The notes: a model not told the origin generated them from the sequence alone. DNA of 64,000 nt from Closterium sp. Naga37s-1 (GCA_947471745.1 CANJKZ010000264.1:379501-443500), one strand, 5' to 3'. Shown: positions 10,063-20,756, counted from the first letter of the stretch. Program-made: numbers and translations.

Positions 10063-12199
10063 TCAGAGTGTGTGGAAATCTCTACAGATGCCGTTGGGGT
10101 CGGGGTCATGCAGCGCCAACTCGCGCGGGTGAGGGTGGTGCGGCACCCACGGTCTTCCGTCAGGGTGTTTCCAGTCATGGTGGTGAATGTGTTCAAAGCG
10201 CAGGGGGACGAGGTCGATGAGCTCCTGCGAATCACCGCTGCAGTCGGGAATGCTGAAGTCAAGGATGTAGACGCCATTTTCGGAGTGCTCTCGCCCGATC
10301 TGCTTGCGCGTCTTGTTCGGCATGGTGTAATGGAGTAGGATGTCGCGTGTCTCGGGGTCAGTGCTGAGGTTAACTCCGCAGTCCATGAGTTGCGCCGCCG
10401 AGAGAAGATTGAAGCGCAAATTCTGCACAATCAGCACGTCGTTCAGCGTGATGTGCGTCCTGCTCCCTCTAGCCTTGAGAACCACGATCCCTTGCGCACT
10501 TGCACGCAGTCGTGTGTTGTTTGCCACGGTGTCATAGGTCACGGCCGGAGTGGGGATGGCGTTAGATATGTAATGCTCAGAGCCCACCATATGCTGCCCA
10601 CAGCAGCTATCCAGGTACCACGTGTTGTAGCGCCTGTTGTCGTTACGTGCGAGCAGCGCCAGTCGCGGGGTTACGATGTGCGGTGTGTCAAACTTGAGAA
10701 ATTGTTCGCGCGAGATCCAATCGATAGGAGCCGCCCGCTGATCGGGTACATGCGGGGGACTTTCAAGCAGCGGGACTGGAAGATTCCAGTCTTGGTTGTC
10801 GTCGTTGCTGAAATCGTGGCGCGTGCTAAACGGATTGTTGTTCGAGAATGCTCCGATTGGGTGACGTGCTGGCTCGGGTGACGGTGAGCGCACGCGGGGA
10901 CGACGCGACCCGCTTGTCATGGTCATGTTGCCTATGACGTTGCGGACGGGGGCAGTCTGTGGCGGTTGCTGCTGCTGATGATGCTGAACCATTGGGTTCA
11001 GGTTGCGCGATGGGGGTTGGTGCCCCTGGGCTGGACGCGTGTCGTTGCGTGCGTCTTGTCAACCGGACCAGTTGCTCGGATTGGTATGGCGAGGGCGAGA
11101 TCGGAACTTGCATCAATCTGCCAGGTGCCCCAAGTTTATGCAAATCTTGCAGTAAAGGCGTCGCGGTCGTCGCTCTTCTGTGTTATCGGCGTAGAAGGCG
11201 AGGCGTTCCCGGTCTCGTCGTGGCGCTGGTCGCTGCTGATCCATAACCCTTTGTTCGACGAGAAGGGCGACGCATAGGGCGGCCTCCGAGATGACCCCCT
11301 GCTGTCGGAGCAGCGCCTTGCAGGGCCGCCACTCTGGGCCGAGCCCTTGAAGCACGATATTTACGAAGATTTCTTCGGAAATACCGCTCCCCAATTTCGC
11401 GATTTGATCACGTAAGCTCCGGCAGCGATTAATGTAGCTGTTGGCCTTCTCCCCTAAGGCCATTTTTGTCTCCAGTAGCTCCTGGAGTTGGCGGCTCGAT
11501 GAAACCGAATCTTTCGGTTGGTACACGCCGTTCAGGTGGCGCCAAGCGTCGAGGGCTGGAGCAGGAGTTGTCTTGTACGATCGAATGCTCAGTTGGTTCC
11601 GAACATATTCCGCAGCAGAACGCCGTACGCCATCAGTGACTCGTTGTAGTGCTGAGCCCGGGCGTCAGCGGTGTCTTCAGCAGGTCCCGAGTAGCTTCCG
11701 TCGAAATAGTAGAATATCTGCGCGTTTTGCAGCAGCAGCTCCAGCTCGAAGCTCCGCGTATAGAAGTCTCGGCCGTCAAAACACACACTTGTCTTTATGT
11801 TTGATATGCTCAAAAACCTTGATTGCGCAGAGAGAATTGCTTCTTCGTTGGGACGGGGAGTCTTGGGCGTTGAGCCATTTGTGTCGAGGGAGAAGGTGTG
11901 CGGGGCGGTATTGTGGCCGTTCGAGGCCGTTTGAGTGGGTTGGGAAGATGTTCCCGCGTCGCCATTCCGCAATGTTTGAAGTTGTTGCTCCAGGCTGGTG
12001 AGTCGCTGAAGCATTTGTGCGAGGGCGGCGGTTTCAATCGTCGTCGTTTCCTCGCTTGTCGCAGCCGGATTGGGCTGCGCTTCAGCCGTCAGATTCGTCT
12101 AACCACCAGATCCTCCGGCCATTCTCACACGCGAGCGTGTGCCGGACGCCACTTTCCGTTCGCCGAAGATTTCGGAGGTGGCAGTGCGAAGGATTCCCG
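10063..12199 (-). pseudogene. Copia A gag and protease remnant
   Basis: Gag starts near 12,014 with a coiled-coil-like MLQRLTSLEQQLQTL, then a UBN2-type capsid region: one part ends at 11,589 and, after a frameshift near 11,590, the other continues to 11,113 (LQELLETKMALGEKANSY, LYCKICINLGH). The protease frame (10,992-10,063) has WYLDSCCGQHMVGSEHY, with Cys-Cys where copia enzymes usually have Gly-Ala after Asp-Ser, and VNNTRL-like core strands. The frame ends in TGA at 10,063 and stays in phase with the integrase across the B insertion. Confidence 0.8.
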
Positions 12200-12203
12200 C
12201 GTC

Positions 12204-12215
12204 GCTCTCATACCA
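12204..12215 (-). other. Primer binding site of copia A
   Basis: On the minus strand the bases read TGGTATGAGAGC, one mismatch from the copia consensus TGGTATCAGAGC, right after the LTR end ...CAGCA. This fixes the 3' end of the 5' LTR at 12,216. Confidence 0.75.
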
Positions 12216-12447
12216 TGCTGCGATCAGATGTTGATCGACCATATGATCACCTCAGGAAGGTTCGCACACATTTGGTTGGTAGTGGTGGGCCATTGTCCTC
12301 AATTCAGAGTGGATGTAAAATGATTGAGATGATAAGAACATGCAAATACGGGAATATAAATAAGAGTACAAGGGAATACGAATCGACCTAGGCTAGCCAT
12401 GTACTCTAAGGGGTACATTCCCTTATTGCAGCGAAAACCAACCGTGC

Positions 12448-12796
12448 TGTCAGAATCCCAACCACTAGACCATTGGGATAGAAGGGCTTGTTAAGTAGCG
12501 GGTCAGAGTGCGCCCATAACCCCCCAGGCCAACATGCCTGTAACCCTTCCCTAGGATCAATCGGGGATCACCAGTGGACCTCTGACACCCCCCCGTACTG
12601 GGATGCCCGAAGTGCACACACTGGGATTCGAACCCGAGACCTTCGCTCTGATACCATGTCAGAATCCCAACCACTAGACCATTGGGATAGAATGGCTTGT
12701 TAAGTAGCGGGTCAGAGTGCGCCCATACCCCCTTAGGCCAACATGCCTGTAACCCTTCCCTAGGATCAATCGGGGATCACCAGTGGACCTCTGACA
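12448..12796 (-). mobile_element. Complete terminal-repeat retrotransposon in miniature (TRIM)
   Basis: Two 140-bp direct repeats (12,448-12,587 and 12,657-12,796) differ at about four positions. On the minus strand each begins TGTCAGAGG and ends TTCTGACA. Between them lie only 69 bp, beginning with the exact copia primer binding site TGGTATCAGAGC and ending in a purine/G tract (GTACGGGGGGG) that can serve as polypurine tract. Perfect 5-bp duplications cgtgc flank it (12,443-12,447 and 12,797-12,801). There is no coding capacity, so it depends on enzymes in trans. It sits inside the LTR of copia A and is younger than it. Confidence 0.93.
12624..12681 (-). promoter_or_regulatory. tRNA-like A and B boxes spanning the TRIM LTR/internal junction
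   Basis: On the minus strand TGGTCTAGTGG (12,671-12,681) fits the Pol III A box, and GGTTCGAATCC (12,624-12,634) is an exact B box. The 36 nt between them is a normal tRNA-gene spacing. The A box is in the 5' LTR, the B box in the internal region, with the primer binding site between. Whether it drives transcription is unknown. It cannot be a functional tRNA: the acceptor stem is not closed. Confidence 0.55.
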
Positions 12797-13098
12797 CGTG
12801 CGACTCCAGACGGTTACGAAACTGCCCGGGCAGAATCCTCGCCACTGCTGCTGCCTGATGCTGTCTGCCTTGACGGTCCAGATGCTTCGTAACTGTCTGA
12901 CCCTTCGCGTTACTTCCGCCCTTTTGTATTCAGCCTCGGTACTGCATACTTCGATTGCTGCTGTCAGGAGTGCACAGTAGTGTTTCATCAATTACTATTC
13001 GTAACAACGTCGAATCGATTAACCGTGCAGCAATCACGACCAATTCCGTTTGATTCCACTATGAGAAGAAAAATAACAGCACGGCCGTGCTTACTACA

Positions 13099-15687
13099 TC
13101 AGGGTGAGAACAAATAATCTTCAGCACCAACTGCTCTACCACTAAAAAGTGGGTGATTCATTGCAGGGCGCCAGCTCTGGCACACACCACTTTCTAGAAA
13201 AAGTGAGGAGCTGGTAGGCTGTACGGATTGAATCTCCTCGCCGTGAGCACCGCGATCCTGCACGCGTGTCAAAATTGGGCTCATCATGTTCTCGACTTGC
13301 TGCCCTTCAATCCCGCTGCCTTTGAAGGGAAAGCAGTTAGTAGAGGAGGAGCTCAAGATACCATTACATAAGGGCGCATGCTTTGCTGCTTCACTCATTG
13401 CCTCGGGGGCATGAAGCACTGGCTCCGATTGCACGCTCCTGCTGTTCATCCCCACATGCCTCTGCCGTCCTCCAACTGGATTTCCTGTCATCCCTGCTGT
13501 TATGCTCATGCCTCCTCTCTGCCCATGGCTCCCACTGTTATGCAAATCCCCTTCCCTATGCTCCGGACTCCACGAATTCAGCCCACCCACCTTACACCAC
13601 CCACTATCTGGCGACCTAACGATCATATCCGAGCCCTCAAAAACTCCTGCTCCCAGCTCCTGCTCTCTACTCCTCCTCCCCCGATCCTCGTCTGCTTCTG
13701 CGCGACGATCCACCCAAAAGCCAGGCTCGGAACCCACACGACGCATGCGTCTGCCACGTGTTTGCCGCGGCATGCGTGGGGGGCTGGGAGACTGCAAATA
13801 TATCAGATCCTCTTGATGTTGCTTTCCATCCAGCTTCGAAGCTGACCCATTGTTCACCTGATTCTGTTTCAGCTCCTGTCTGCCTGTCTCCATAATGCCA
13901 GGCGAGGCCAGCGAGGGCAGGTTACATTTGGAAGCAGCTGATGCATGCACCGTCGCCTTTCCTGCCCCGGCAACCTCAGCTGCTGCTGCCACCTTTTGCA
14001 CTGGCAGTTGCTGCGTTGGCAGTTGCTGTGTCGGCAGTTGCTGCGTTGGCAGTTGCTGTGTCGGCAGTTGCTGCGTTGGCAGTTGCTGTGTCGGCAGTTG
14101 CTGCGTTGGCAGTTGCTGTGTCGGCAGTTGCTGCGTTGGCAGTTGCTGCGTTGGCAGTTGCTGCGTTGGCAGGTGCTGTGTTGTCAGCTGCTGTGTTGGC
14201 AGCTCCTCTGTTCGCACTTGCTGAGCTGACAGCGTCTGCACTGGAAGCTCCTCTGCAGTTTCCGATCGCACCAACATTTCCGTCGACAGGTGCTGCAGTT
14301 GGGAGAAGGACATGGAGGAGCGGTGGAAGGGACGCGGGCCATTGTCATTCTCAAGCTTGTGCACTGGAAGTTCCCGTGCAGGTCCTGCCTGCACCGGCAT
14401 TTCCATCACGACCTCTCCTTGAGTCGAAGGGTGCGGCAGCTGCGAGAAGGACATGGAGGAGCGGTGGAAGCGAGGCGGGTCATTGTCAAGGCCGGAGAAT
14501 AGCCGATGCTCTGAGGCAGGCACAAAGTGGGGCGCACTCCCCTTGGATCTAGTAGTGACCAGACTTCCCACAGTGTCCGGGACAATGGGGATGCACCCTT
14601 CCGAGAAGCTTCTGCAGGAATCACCTCTCAGCGTCCTGCGTCTCCCAGAGTTCTTGAACGGCCCTTGCGATGCTGCTCTGCTTGCTCTCCCAGAGTCCTG
14701 GAACGGCTCTTTCGAGCCCTGGCGCGCCGCATGCGGCGCTGCACCGTGTGTCATGGCCCCACCAAGATTCAACGCTGCTGAATCATCATTAGGGGTGATG
14801 GCGTAATCGAGTGACTCTGTCTCGCACGTTCCTTCGGTTCGGCTGCGCCGCAGCAGCGGAGGCACTCCAGGCGACGGCTCGGGGACGCAGGGACACGCCG
14901 GAACGCGCATTGGCGTGAATGCGCTTTGCGGCATTTGATTCAGCGCCGTCGACGACGGAAACGAGTTTAGGGATTTGATGCGGTGGGGCCGGGCAGCGGG
15001 GAGAATATTCGCCGTCCACAGGTGATGTTTTGGCGGCTTATTCGCCGTTGCTCCTGCACCATTAGATCCGGCGTCGCTCGACGGCGTGGCGCTTGCACAT
15101 GGAGCCGTTACCGGGCTTGTGGTGGGATGATCCCAGGGGCTGACGGAGGGGCATTTGGGGCGGAATATGGGCGACACGGGAGCGTGCATCGAGCGAAAGA
15201 TGGACCCCACGCCCCACCCGCCCGCGCCGCCGCCGCCGCCGCTGCTGTTGCCGCCGCCGCTGCTATTGTTTAGAGACCACAAGGGACTGCTGCCGCCGCG
15301 CTTGCCGCTGCTACTACTACCGCTGCCACCGCTATAAAATGAGAACGATCCGGACACTGTTGCCGCCTCGGCCGCTGCGCGAATGCCGTGCGGCGATGAA
15401 GAGCAGGGTCTGCGCTCCGCCTTTTCGAGCGCCTCAAACGGGGAACTAGGGCTGCGATCCGCGATTTCAGGCGACTGCAGAGATCTCAGGTTGTCCGAGG
15501 AGGTGCTGCTATTGGCGCGCACCATCGGTCGTCCCCCGTCAAACCCGGTGGCGTGCGCGCCCGTGCTGTTCCGCCGGACATGATGGATTGCGCTGCTGCT
15601 GCTCCCCCGGCTCAGGCTCCGCATTCCACGGCCTCCGCTGCGCGGACGTGCATTGGCGGGCGCAGGGCAATGCTTGTCTTCGCTCAT
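13099..15687 (-). CDS. Unrecognised Ser/Gly/Pro-rich protein, C-terminus read from LTR
   Basis: One open frame with the first ATG at 15,687 gives about 862 residues. It is rich in serine, glycine and proline, with basic patches (RGMRSLSRGSSSS, RRSRTEG) and no recognised domain, so probably largely disordered. Residues near 500-570 form a TQQLP repeat. Two segments, PRPFHRSSMSFSQL and PPRFHRSSMSFSQL, are near-identical and may be a phosphorylatable linear motif. The last ~34 codons, from SLFLESGVCQSW on, are the LTR end of copia A, so the native C-terminus is gone or the stop is supplied by the element. Codon use is GC-rich like its neighbours. No introns are needed. Function unknown. Confidence 0.6.
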   Translation of the reverse strand: MSEDKHCPAPANARPRSGGRGMRSLSRGSSSSAIHHVRRNSTGAHATGFDGGRPMVRANSSTSSDNLRSLQSPEIADRSPSSPFEALEKAERRPCSSSPHGIRAAAEAATVSGSFSFYSGGSGSSSSGKRGGSSPLWSLNNSSGGGNSSGGGGGAGGWGVGSIFRSMHAPVSPIFRPKCPSVSPWDHPTTSPVTAPCASATPSSDAGSNGAGATANKPPKHHLWTANILPAARPHRIKSLNSFPSSTALNQMPQSAFTPMRVPACPCVPEPSPGVPPLLRRSRTEGTCETESLDYAITPNDDSAALNLGGAMTHGAAPHAARQGSKEPFQDSGRASRAASQGPFKNSGRRRTLRGDSCRSFSEGCIPIVPDTVGSLVTTRSKGSAPHFVPASEHRLFSGLDNDPPRFHRSSMSFSQLPHPSTQGEVVMEMPVQAGPARELPVHKLENDNGPRPFHRSSMSFSQLQHLSTEMLVRSETAEELPVQTLSAQQVRTEELPTQQLTTQHLPTQQLPTQQLPTQQLPTQQLPTQQLPTQQLPTQQLPTQQLPTQQLPTQQLPTQQLPVQKVAAAAEVAGAGKATVHASAASKCNLPSLASPGIMETGRQELKQNQVNNGSASKLDGKQHQEDLIYLQSPSPPRMPRQTRGRRMRRVGSEPGFWVDRRAEADEDRGRRSREQELGAGVFEGSDMIVRSPDSGWCKVGGLNSWSPEHREGDLHNSGSHGQRGGMSITAGMTGNPVGGRQRHVGMNSRSVQSEPVLHAPEAMSEAAKHAPLCNGILSSSSTNCFPFKGSGIEGQQVENMMSPILTRVQDRGAHGEEIQSVQPTSSSLFLESGVCQSWRPAMNHPLFSGRAVGAEDYLFSP
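13990..14190 (-). repeat. 15-bp coding minisatellite (QLPTQ repeat)
   Basis: About 13 units, alternating ggcagttgctgcgtt and ggcagttgctgtgtc on the plus strand, encode repeated TQQLP in the 862-residue protein. The alternation suggests an earlier 30-bp duplication step. Confidence 0.85.
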
Positions 15688-15946
15688 CGATCGCTCGACC
15701 GCGCCGCGGAAGCTTCCGCCAACGAATGCGACGAATCCGCCGCCATTGATGCCTCCGCGCGGCCGGAGCGGGGACGGAGGCGGTCGATGCGGGGACGGAG
15801 GGGGACGCTCGCGCGCGGACGACGGCGTTGCGTCCTCGGGGTTTTGATCTCTGTCGGTTGACCTGTCCGCGGCCCGGGGGACGCCGCGCCGCCCGCTCTG
15901 TCCGGCGCCGGCGCTCACGCTAAAGTCGGGGGAAGCCGCGTCGGTC

Positions 15947-15960
15947 GTATTTTTTTATAT
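15947..15960 (-). promoter_or_regulatory. Possible TATA box of the unrecognised gene
   Basis: The minus strand reads CGATATAAAAAAATA in an otherwise very GC-rich stretch, about 260 bp upstream of the proposed ATG at 15,687. A transcript from here would have a ~235-nt leader. Confidence 0.4.
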
Positions 15961-16572
15961 CGCTTGCGCTTCACCCGCGCCGTCGGTCGCGTGCAGGCCG
16001 CCGCCCGTTTCTTCCGCCAGCCGCGCCGGTCGTACTACCGAACCCGCTTCCGCGGCGGAGTCGGCGCGGCGATGAGAGCTGTGCCGCGCGCCGGCTGACG
16101 AGTTCGGCCGCGTAGGAATCTCGCCAACGGTTTTTGCTAGTAGGGAAGGTGCCCCGGCGGTATTGGCGCTTCCGCGCGCCCTTTCTGCAAGACTCCAATG
16201 ATTCCCCGCCAGCACCACGGTACTTTTCGGATTGGCGTTGTCATTCCGCTGCCATTCGCGAGTGGAGAAAACGCTAGAGACGGGGCTGCGACCGCCGCTG
16301 TCGCATGCGACGCTGGAAACGCTCTTCGCGAAACTCTCGCTCGTGCCGCCGCTTCTCCCGTCGGTGCTCTCGTCGCTGCTATCTGCACCGACGAGTGATG
16401 GGAATGAATCGAGCTCTATTGAGTCGCTGCTTGTGACAATGTCGAGGGGCGGGGGGCGTCTGAAGGGCGGGCGGAAGGAAGATGTTAGCGACACCGACGG
16501 GGAAGGGGGCCGGGGAACATCGGCGGAGCGCCGTCCAAAACTCCCCGGCAAACGGCCTCCAAGAACGACCAT
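15955..16572 (-). CDS. Possible small Ser/Arg-rich protein or upstream exon
   Basis: An open frame from ATG at 16,572 gives about 205 residues, low-complexity and serine/arginine-rich, with an acidic-serine patch (SIELDSFPSLVGADSSDEST). Its stop is formed by the TATA-like sequence before the next gene. GC-rich DNA gives long frames by chance, and no family is recognised, so it could be a separate gene, a 5' exon or not coding. Confidence 0.25.
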   Translation of the reverse strand: MVVLGGRLPGSFGRRSADVPRPPSPSVSLTSSFRPPFRRPPPLDIVTSSDSIELDSFPSLVGADSSDESTDGRSGGTSESFAKSVSSVACDSGGRSPVSSVFSTREWQRNDNANPKSTVVLAGNHWSLAERARGSANTAGAPSLLAKTVGEIPTRPNSSAGARHSSHRRADSAAEAGSVVRPARLAEETGGGLHATDGAGEAQAI

Positions 16573-16602
16573 TTCGACTCTACTCGAGATACTCGTTCGC
16601 AA

Positions 16603-18828
16603 AATACTGACTTAGTATGTACGGGCTGAGATAGCGACGAAAAATACTCCGTCTTTAATAAGTTGTAGTAGATGAGTCATAAGGCGCTTCGTGGGAAAAC
16701 ATCGCTTCTTCAAGGGGTCTGGATTGGGGTCATGGACATGGTAGGCATGAGAGAGAGCGAGGATGCCCCAAAAATTGCACATCTGGGAGTGGTGTTGTTG
16801 AAAGACGGCAGCAGTATATGTGTTGACACCGTAGGCATGGTCGTAGCTTCTAGAAGTTCAACGTGCTAATTTCGGGCTAGAGACAGGTTTGGTTGGGTGA
16901 GTTCAGAAAGGAATTCGTCCTGATTTTCCTTCGAATGCCCTTGAATGTCACGCGAAAGGAATCACAGCTGGCAGACCGAATTCTGCTGACCAAATGCACA
17001 AGTTGATTTGCTGATGGCAGGTCTGTAGCCTTACCTTGTCTGCTCACACGACCGTATATCAACGTATTTAAACGCATCCCGCACTACATCATCCTGTCTC
17101 ACCGCTCTGGCGTCAGGGACTCGCACGCATCGCATGATGGCCATAATCAGGATGTGGGCACTGGGCAACAAGAGGTGGGGGGGTGGCTGGGGGGGTGGGG
17201 GGGGAGGATGCAGATGTTCCACAACTTGCACCAGCTGTTGGGGGGAGGAGGGCTGTTGCGCAGAAATGAGCGGAGCGGGTCCCCGCTAACGATCAACAAA
17301 GATACTAATGTATTTGATTAGGATTGAAGCGACGTGTACTGTAGCGAGGAGCGTTACAAGTGTTCTGGGTTAGAGGCTCTCGCTAAAAGAGTCCCTATTC
17401 CACCTTGAGTATAGTTTTCCGATATCGCCTAGGATTGGCCCGACCCCTATAGTCCCTTTTTTTGGCGGGAAGTTTTGCAGCATGACTTATTCATTGCACG
17501 AATCAGCTCCGCAGCCAATCAGAGGCTCCAGATCGAACCAGCCCAACATTCAGGGAAAACGATAAATAAGGGATCATCGATTCGATATTTAACTTTGGAT
17601 TCGTAAGTAATTGTTTCTCTTGACCGTGATTACTTTTCAATCCTGTCGCGAAATCTCCAGCGCGCTCGACGATGACAACTCATTTATCTCGCTTGCAGGG
17701 TAAAATTGCATGCCTGCGATAATTCGTTCACACACGCAGGCAGTGCAATGAGTCAGCGGGCAAGGAAAAAACAAATTGACACCTTTGTAACTTTACAGCC
17801 TGCCCAACACCCAATTGGGGAGGGAACTTCAGCATGGGTCATCATACAGTTCAGCACTGTACATGTACAGTACGCATGATGCCTCCCAGCTTGCACTTTG
17901 TTCACTGATGTTTCATTTCCCTTGCTACAGTTCATCATTCCCTTCAGGTTCCAGCTCAAATCACTCGCTGTACGCGATTGCACGTTGGCGACTAGGAGCT
18001 TTAGTAAGACGTCGCCTGCACCTGTGGGATTCTCATGCTGTTTATCTTTGTTATAGTCCAACTCTCCTACACCACTTCTCTTTATCTTTGTGTTTGTCCT
18101 ACTCTCCCACATGTGGTCCACACGTTAGCATACGAGGAATGCTCTACGTGAGCGAAAGCATGGGGAGAGAGGAAATGCAAACCCGCACATTCTTCCTCAC
18201 CGTGTAGCCAAGTATGACCGGCATCTCGTTGAACACTGCAAATTCATCACAACCAAATGAAAGCATCCAATCCAACCCAACCCATACAAACATAAGGATG
18301 CACGAAGTTCCAACTTTTGACACTCTCTTGAACCCCGACGTTCCTGGAAACCTCAACGTCCCACTTATGTACAACTGTCATCCGTCCGCTGTGGAACAAT
18401 GCTATTTATCATCGAGCCACGCCTCCAATCTCAACCTCTGCTCTTCTCCTATCTTGTTACCATGGGGTAACTCTGAAGATCCACCCTCCTTTTTCCGCAG
18501 CGGTTGTTGAGACTGCCACAGCAGGCTGGGAGGGGAGATAAGCCTTAGCAACCGGCTTGATATGCTGGGGGTGGCGGGACAGGGAAGGGGGAGAGAAGGG
18601 AGGATGTAAGGGGGATGTAAGGGGGGAGGACATGGCATGACAGATGGGAGTGGTGGGGAGGACGGTAACTTGAGGAGCAGAACGTTCGAGGCGCCGCAAA
18701 AGGTGGAAGATGAAGTGGGGAGGAGACTACACTAGTAGAAGCACAAGATGCCCCCCCCTCCAAAATTCTGACCGGACCATCTGGTTGCTTACTTGTGGAT
18801 AGCATCTGCTTGCTCTCACCTGCTTTGT
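16603..18828. other. Intergenic region with no supported gene
   Basis: This AT-richer stretch holds only short frames. A G-tract (aggtggggggg and ggggtgggggggga near 17,180-17,210) could form a G-quadruplex. No RNA gene, terminal repeat or conserved protein is visible. Part is probably the 5' flank of the minus-strand genes to the left and the 3' flank of the BORCS8-like gene. Confidence 0.6.
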
Positions 18829-18940
18829 GCATCCCCCATAGTAGCTGCCCCGATACTAGTCTCTTCAGCAGTGTCCTTAGCTCCATCGTTGATGAAAGCA
18901 AGCAGTGCTGCTGGCCCTGTTACGGCCCTCCTCACAGCTG
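18829..18940 (-). repeat. Ghost copy of the BORCS8-like gene's 3' end
   Basis: About 105 bp (gtagctgccccgatactag ... gcaagcagtgctgctggccc) are repeated with few changes at about 18,958-19,060, where they encode the last residues of the BORCS8-like protein. The copy lies just beyond the stop codon. Confidence 0.8.
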
Positions 18941-18943
18941 CTC

Positions 18944-20756
18944 TCACCTTGTTTGTGCATCCCCCGTAGTAGCTGCCCCGATACTAGCATCTTCAGCAGT
19001 GTCCTCAGCTCCATCGTTGATGAAAGCAAGCAGTGCTGCTGGCCCCATCAGTGCCCTCCTCACACCTGCCCTGTCAGCCACAGCCACCCGTGCTTCTGCC
19101 ACGTCAGCACCAGAACCCATAGATGCCACGTCAGAACTGGAAGCAACAGCTGCCACATCATCAGTGAGAGAAGCAGATGCACTAACAACCACCTCCACTG
19201 CTCCTCCTCCTGCTCCACCCCTCCCCACCGCATTAGCCCTTTTCCCTCTAGCCACCCATTCAGCCTCTGCCCCTGCTCCTCCCTCTCCTGCCACCCCTCC
19301 CTCCCCCTCCCCTTTCCTCAACCCGCCCCCTTCCCCCCCATCCACCACCTCCTCTCTGCTCCGGTCCCCACCCCCGCTCCCCGACACTCGCTCGCCGCTC
19401 TGTTCCCGAGCAGCCTGGTCACTTGCACTGCCCAGCCCCACCAGCCGTCCACCACCCATGACAGCCGGCCCTGCCCCCTCTTGGCGAGGCACGTCAGGAG
19501 CAGACACCCCAGCTGCATCCTTCTCACTGCCAACTGCCTGTACACCATCACCACCGCCACTTCTCACACCCTCTCCCTCTCCCTGACCCTCTCCCCCAGC
19601 AGCACGTGGCGAGGCATCCCCCTCAGCACTATGCTTGTTGCAACATGCACCCGCGTCAGCAGCAGTGCGTGGGCCTGACCCTGCCTGTACTTCCAGCCTG
19701 GCCCTGCCGGGTTGCGGTTCCAGCTGGGAGGAATCCAGGAGGCATGCTGCGCTACCAGCACAGGCAGCAGCAGCAGCAGCAGCATGGGCTCCGTGCTGCT
19801 GCTGTGGCACTGGTGTGCCTTTGGCGGCACCTTGTGTGTCCGTGGCGGTACGCACGGAGGGGAGGGGGCGTGGCGGCACGTCCTTGGCGCCGCGCAGGGA
19901 CGGCAGGAGGGGCTTCGCGGCGGCCAGGCGCGCCAGCATGCGCTGCAGGGACGCCGGGCCGCCAGCTGTCATGCAGCGGGCGATGACGTGGCAGTCCGCC
20001 ACGTCAGCGCTGGCGAACTCGGCCTCCCGTGAGCAGGTGAGCGTGTCGGCCTGGTTGGGGGCGATGGGGAAGACGGTGGGGGGATGGAGGCGGATGGGGG
20101 GTGATGGGGGGGGAGGGGGCGGATGGGGGGGTGATGGGGGGGAATGGGGGGAAGGGGCAGAGTGGTTACCTTGAGAGCCATGAGGGGCCAGGTAAGCTTG
20201 CATACATGCGCTGCTGCATGGCAGCGTGTGAGAAATGCGATCCCCCTTGCGCTGGCACACTCCCATGCACGCGCCGCGAGCACTGGGATCCCCCAATGGG
20301 AGCACTACCTATGTTCTACCTCACCTTGAGAGCCGCGAGCGCAGGCACACTCCCATGCACGCGCCGCAACCACCTTACCCACCCACCCGAGTCCCCACCT
20401 TGAGCGCCACGAGCGTGGGAACAGCGGTGTGCACGCGCTGCTGCATGCCCGTGAGCGCCGCTGACGGCTCGTGCGCCGCCAGCAGTAAGAGGTCCGCCAG
20501 ACGCGCGTGCACTGCGGGGGAGGGGGAAGGGGGAGGAGGTGGGGAGGAGGAGGAGGGGAAGAACGTGTAACATTTTCGAGGCGCCTCAGCAAACTACTCG
20601 TGCGCCCCCACCCCCTCCGCCCCTCTCCGCCCCTCTCCGCCCCTCTCCACCCCTCTCCGCGCGACTAATTTCCCCCAATACCCCGCACACCACGCGCACC
20701 CCGCCCCTCGGCGCACCTTGCTGTGCGGACGGCGCCTCCGCCACGCGCGGAGGCAT
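18944..20756 (-). CDS. BORCS8-like protein (BLOC-1-related complex subunit 8) with long tail
   Basis: Three exons: 20,756-20,717 (MPPRVAEAPSAQQ), 20,511-20,399 and 20,050-18,944. Phases close and give about 419 residues. The core HEPSAALTGMQQRVHTAVP lines up with the animal BORCS8 segment ANEPSVALYRLQEHVRRSLP, and the next exon starts ADT where the animal protein has ADM after a lysine, then a cysteine and a LQRMLARLA helix like the family's C-terminal helix. BORC couples lysosomes and related organelles to Arl8 and kinesin in animals. The family is about 120 residues; here ~290 residues of Gly/Ala/Glu-rich sequence follow, possibly with an unrecognised intron. Assignment rests on about 90 residues. 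Confidence 0.5.

Larger units (their letters stand above)
1..13189 (-). mobile_element. Decayed Ty1/copia retrotransposon A, split by element B
   Basis: Read on the minus strand, the parts follow copia order: 5' LTR (12,216-13,189), primer binding site, gag, protease, then after the insertion of element B integrase, reverse transcriptase and RNase H, and a piece of the 3' LTR at the left edge. The two LTR pieces are direct repeats about 95% identical over some 215 bp. Frameshifts and stops in gag and RT show it is no longer autonomous. Removing B together with one 5-bp duplication (gttct) brings the protease and integrase frames into register, which supports one original element. The left end of the 3' LTR is outside the window. 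Confidence 0.8.
12216..13189 (-). repeat. 5' LTR of copia A, interrupted by a TRIM
   Basis: The right 215 bp match positions 1-219 in direct orientation. The left end abuts the primer binding site. Without the 349-bp TRIM and its 5-bp duplication the LTR is about 620 bp. The start is placed at a TGG on the minus strand, but similarity to the other copy runs on to about 13,208. Confidence 0.65.

Noticed and set aside
12590..12690. A tRNA gene on the minus strand
   Set aside because: A and B boxes fit, but there is no paired acceptor stem and the segment spans LTR, primer site and internal region of a TRIM.
14983..15861. Plus-strand frames opposite the unrecognised gene
   Set aside because: Shorter and less protein-like than the 862-codon minus-strand frame and without any motif.
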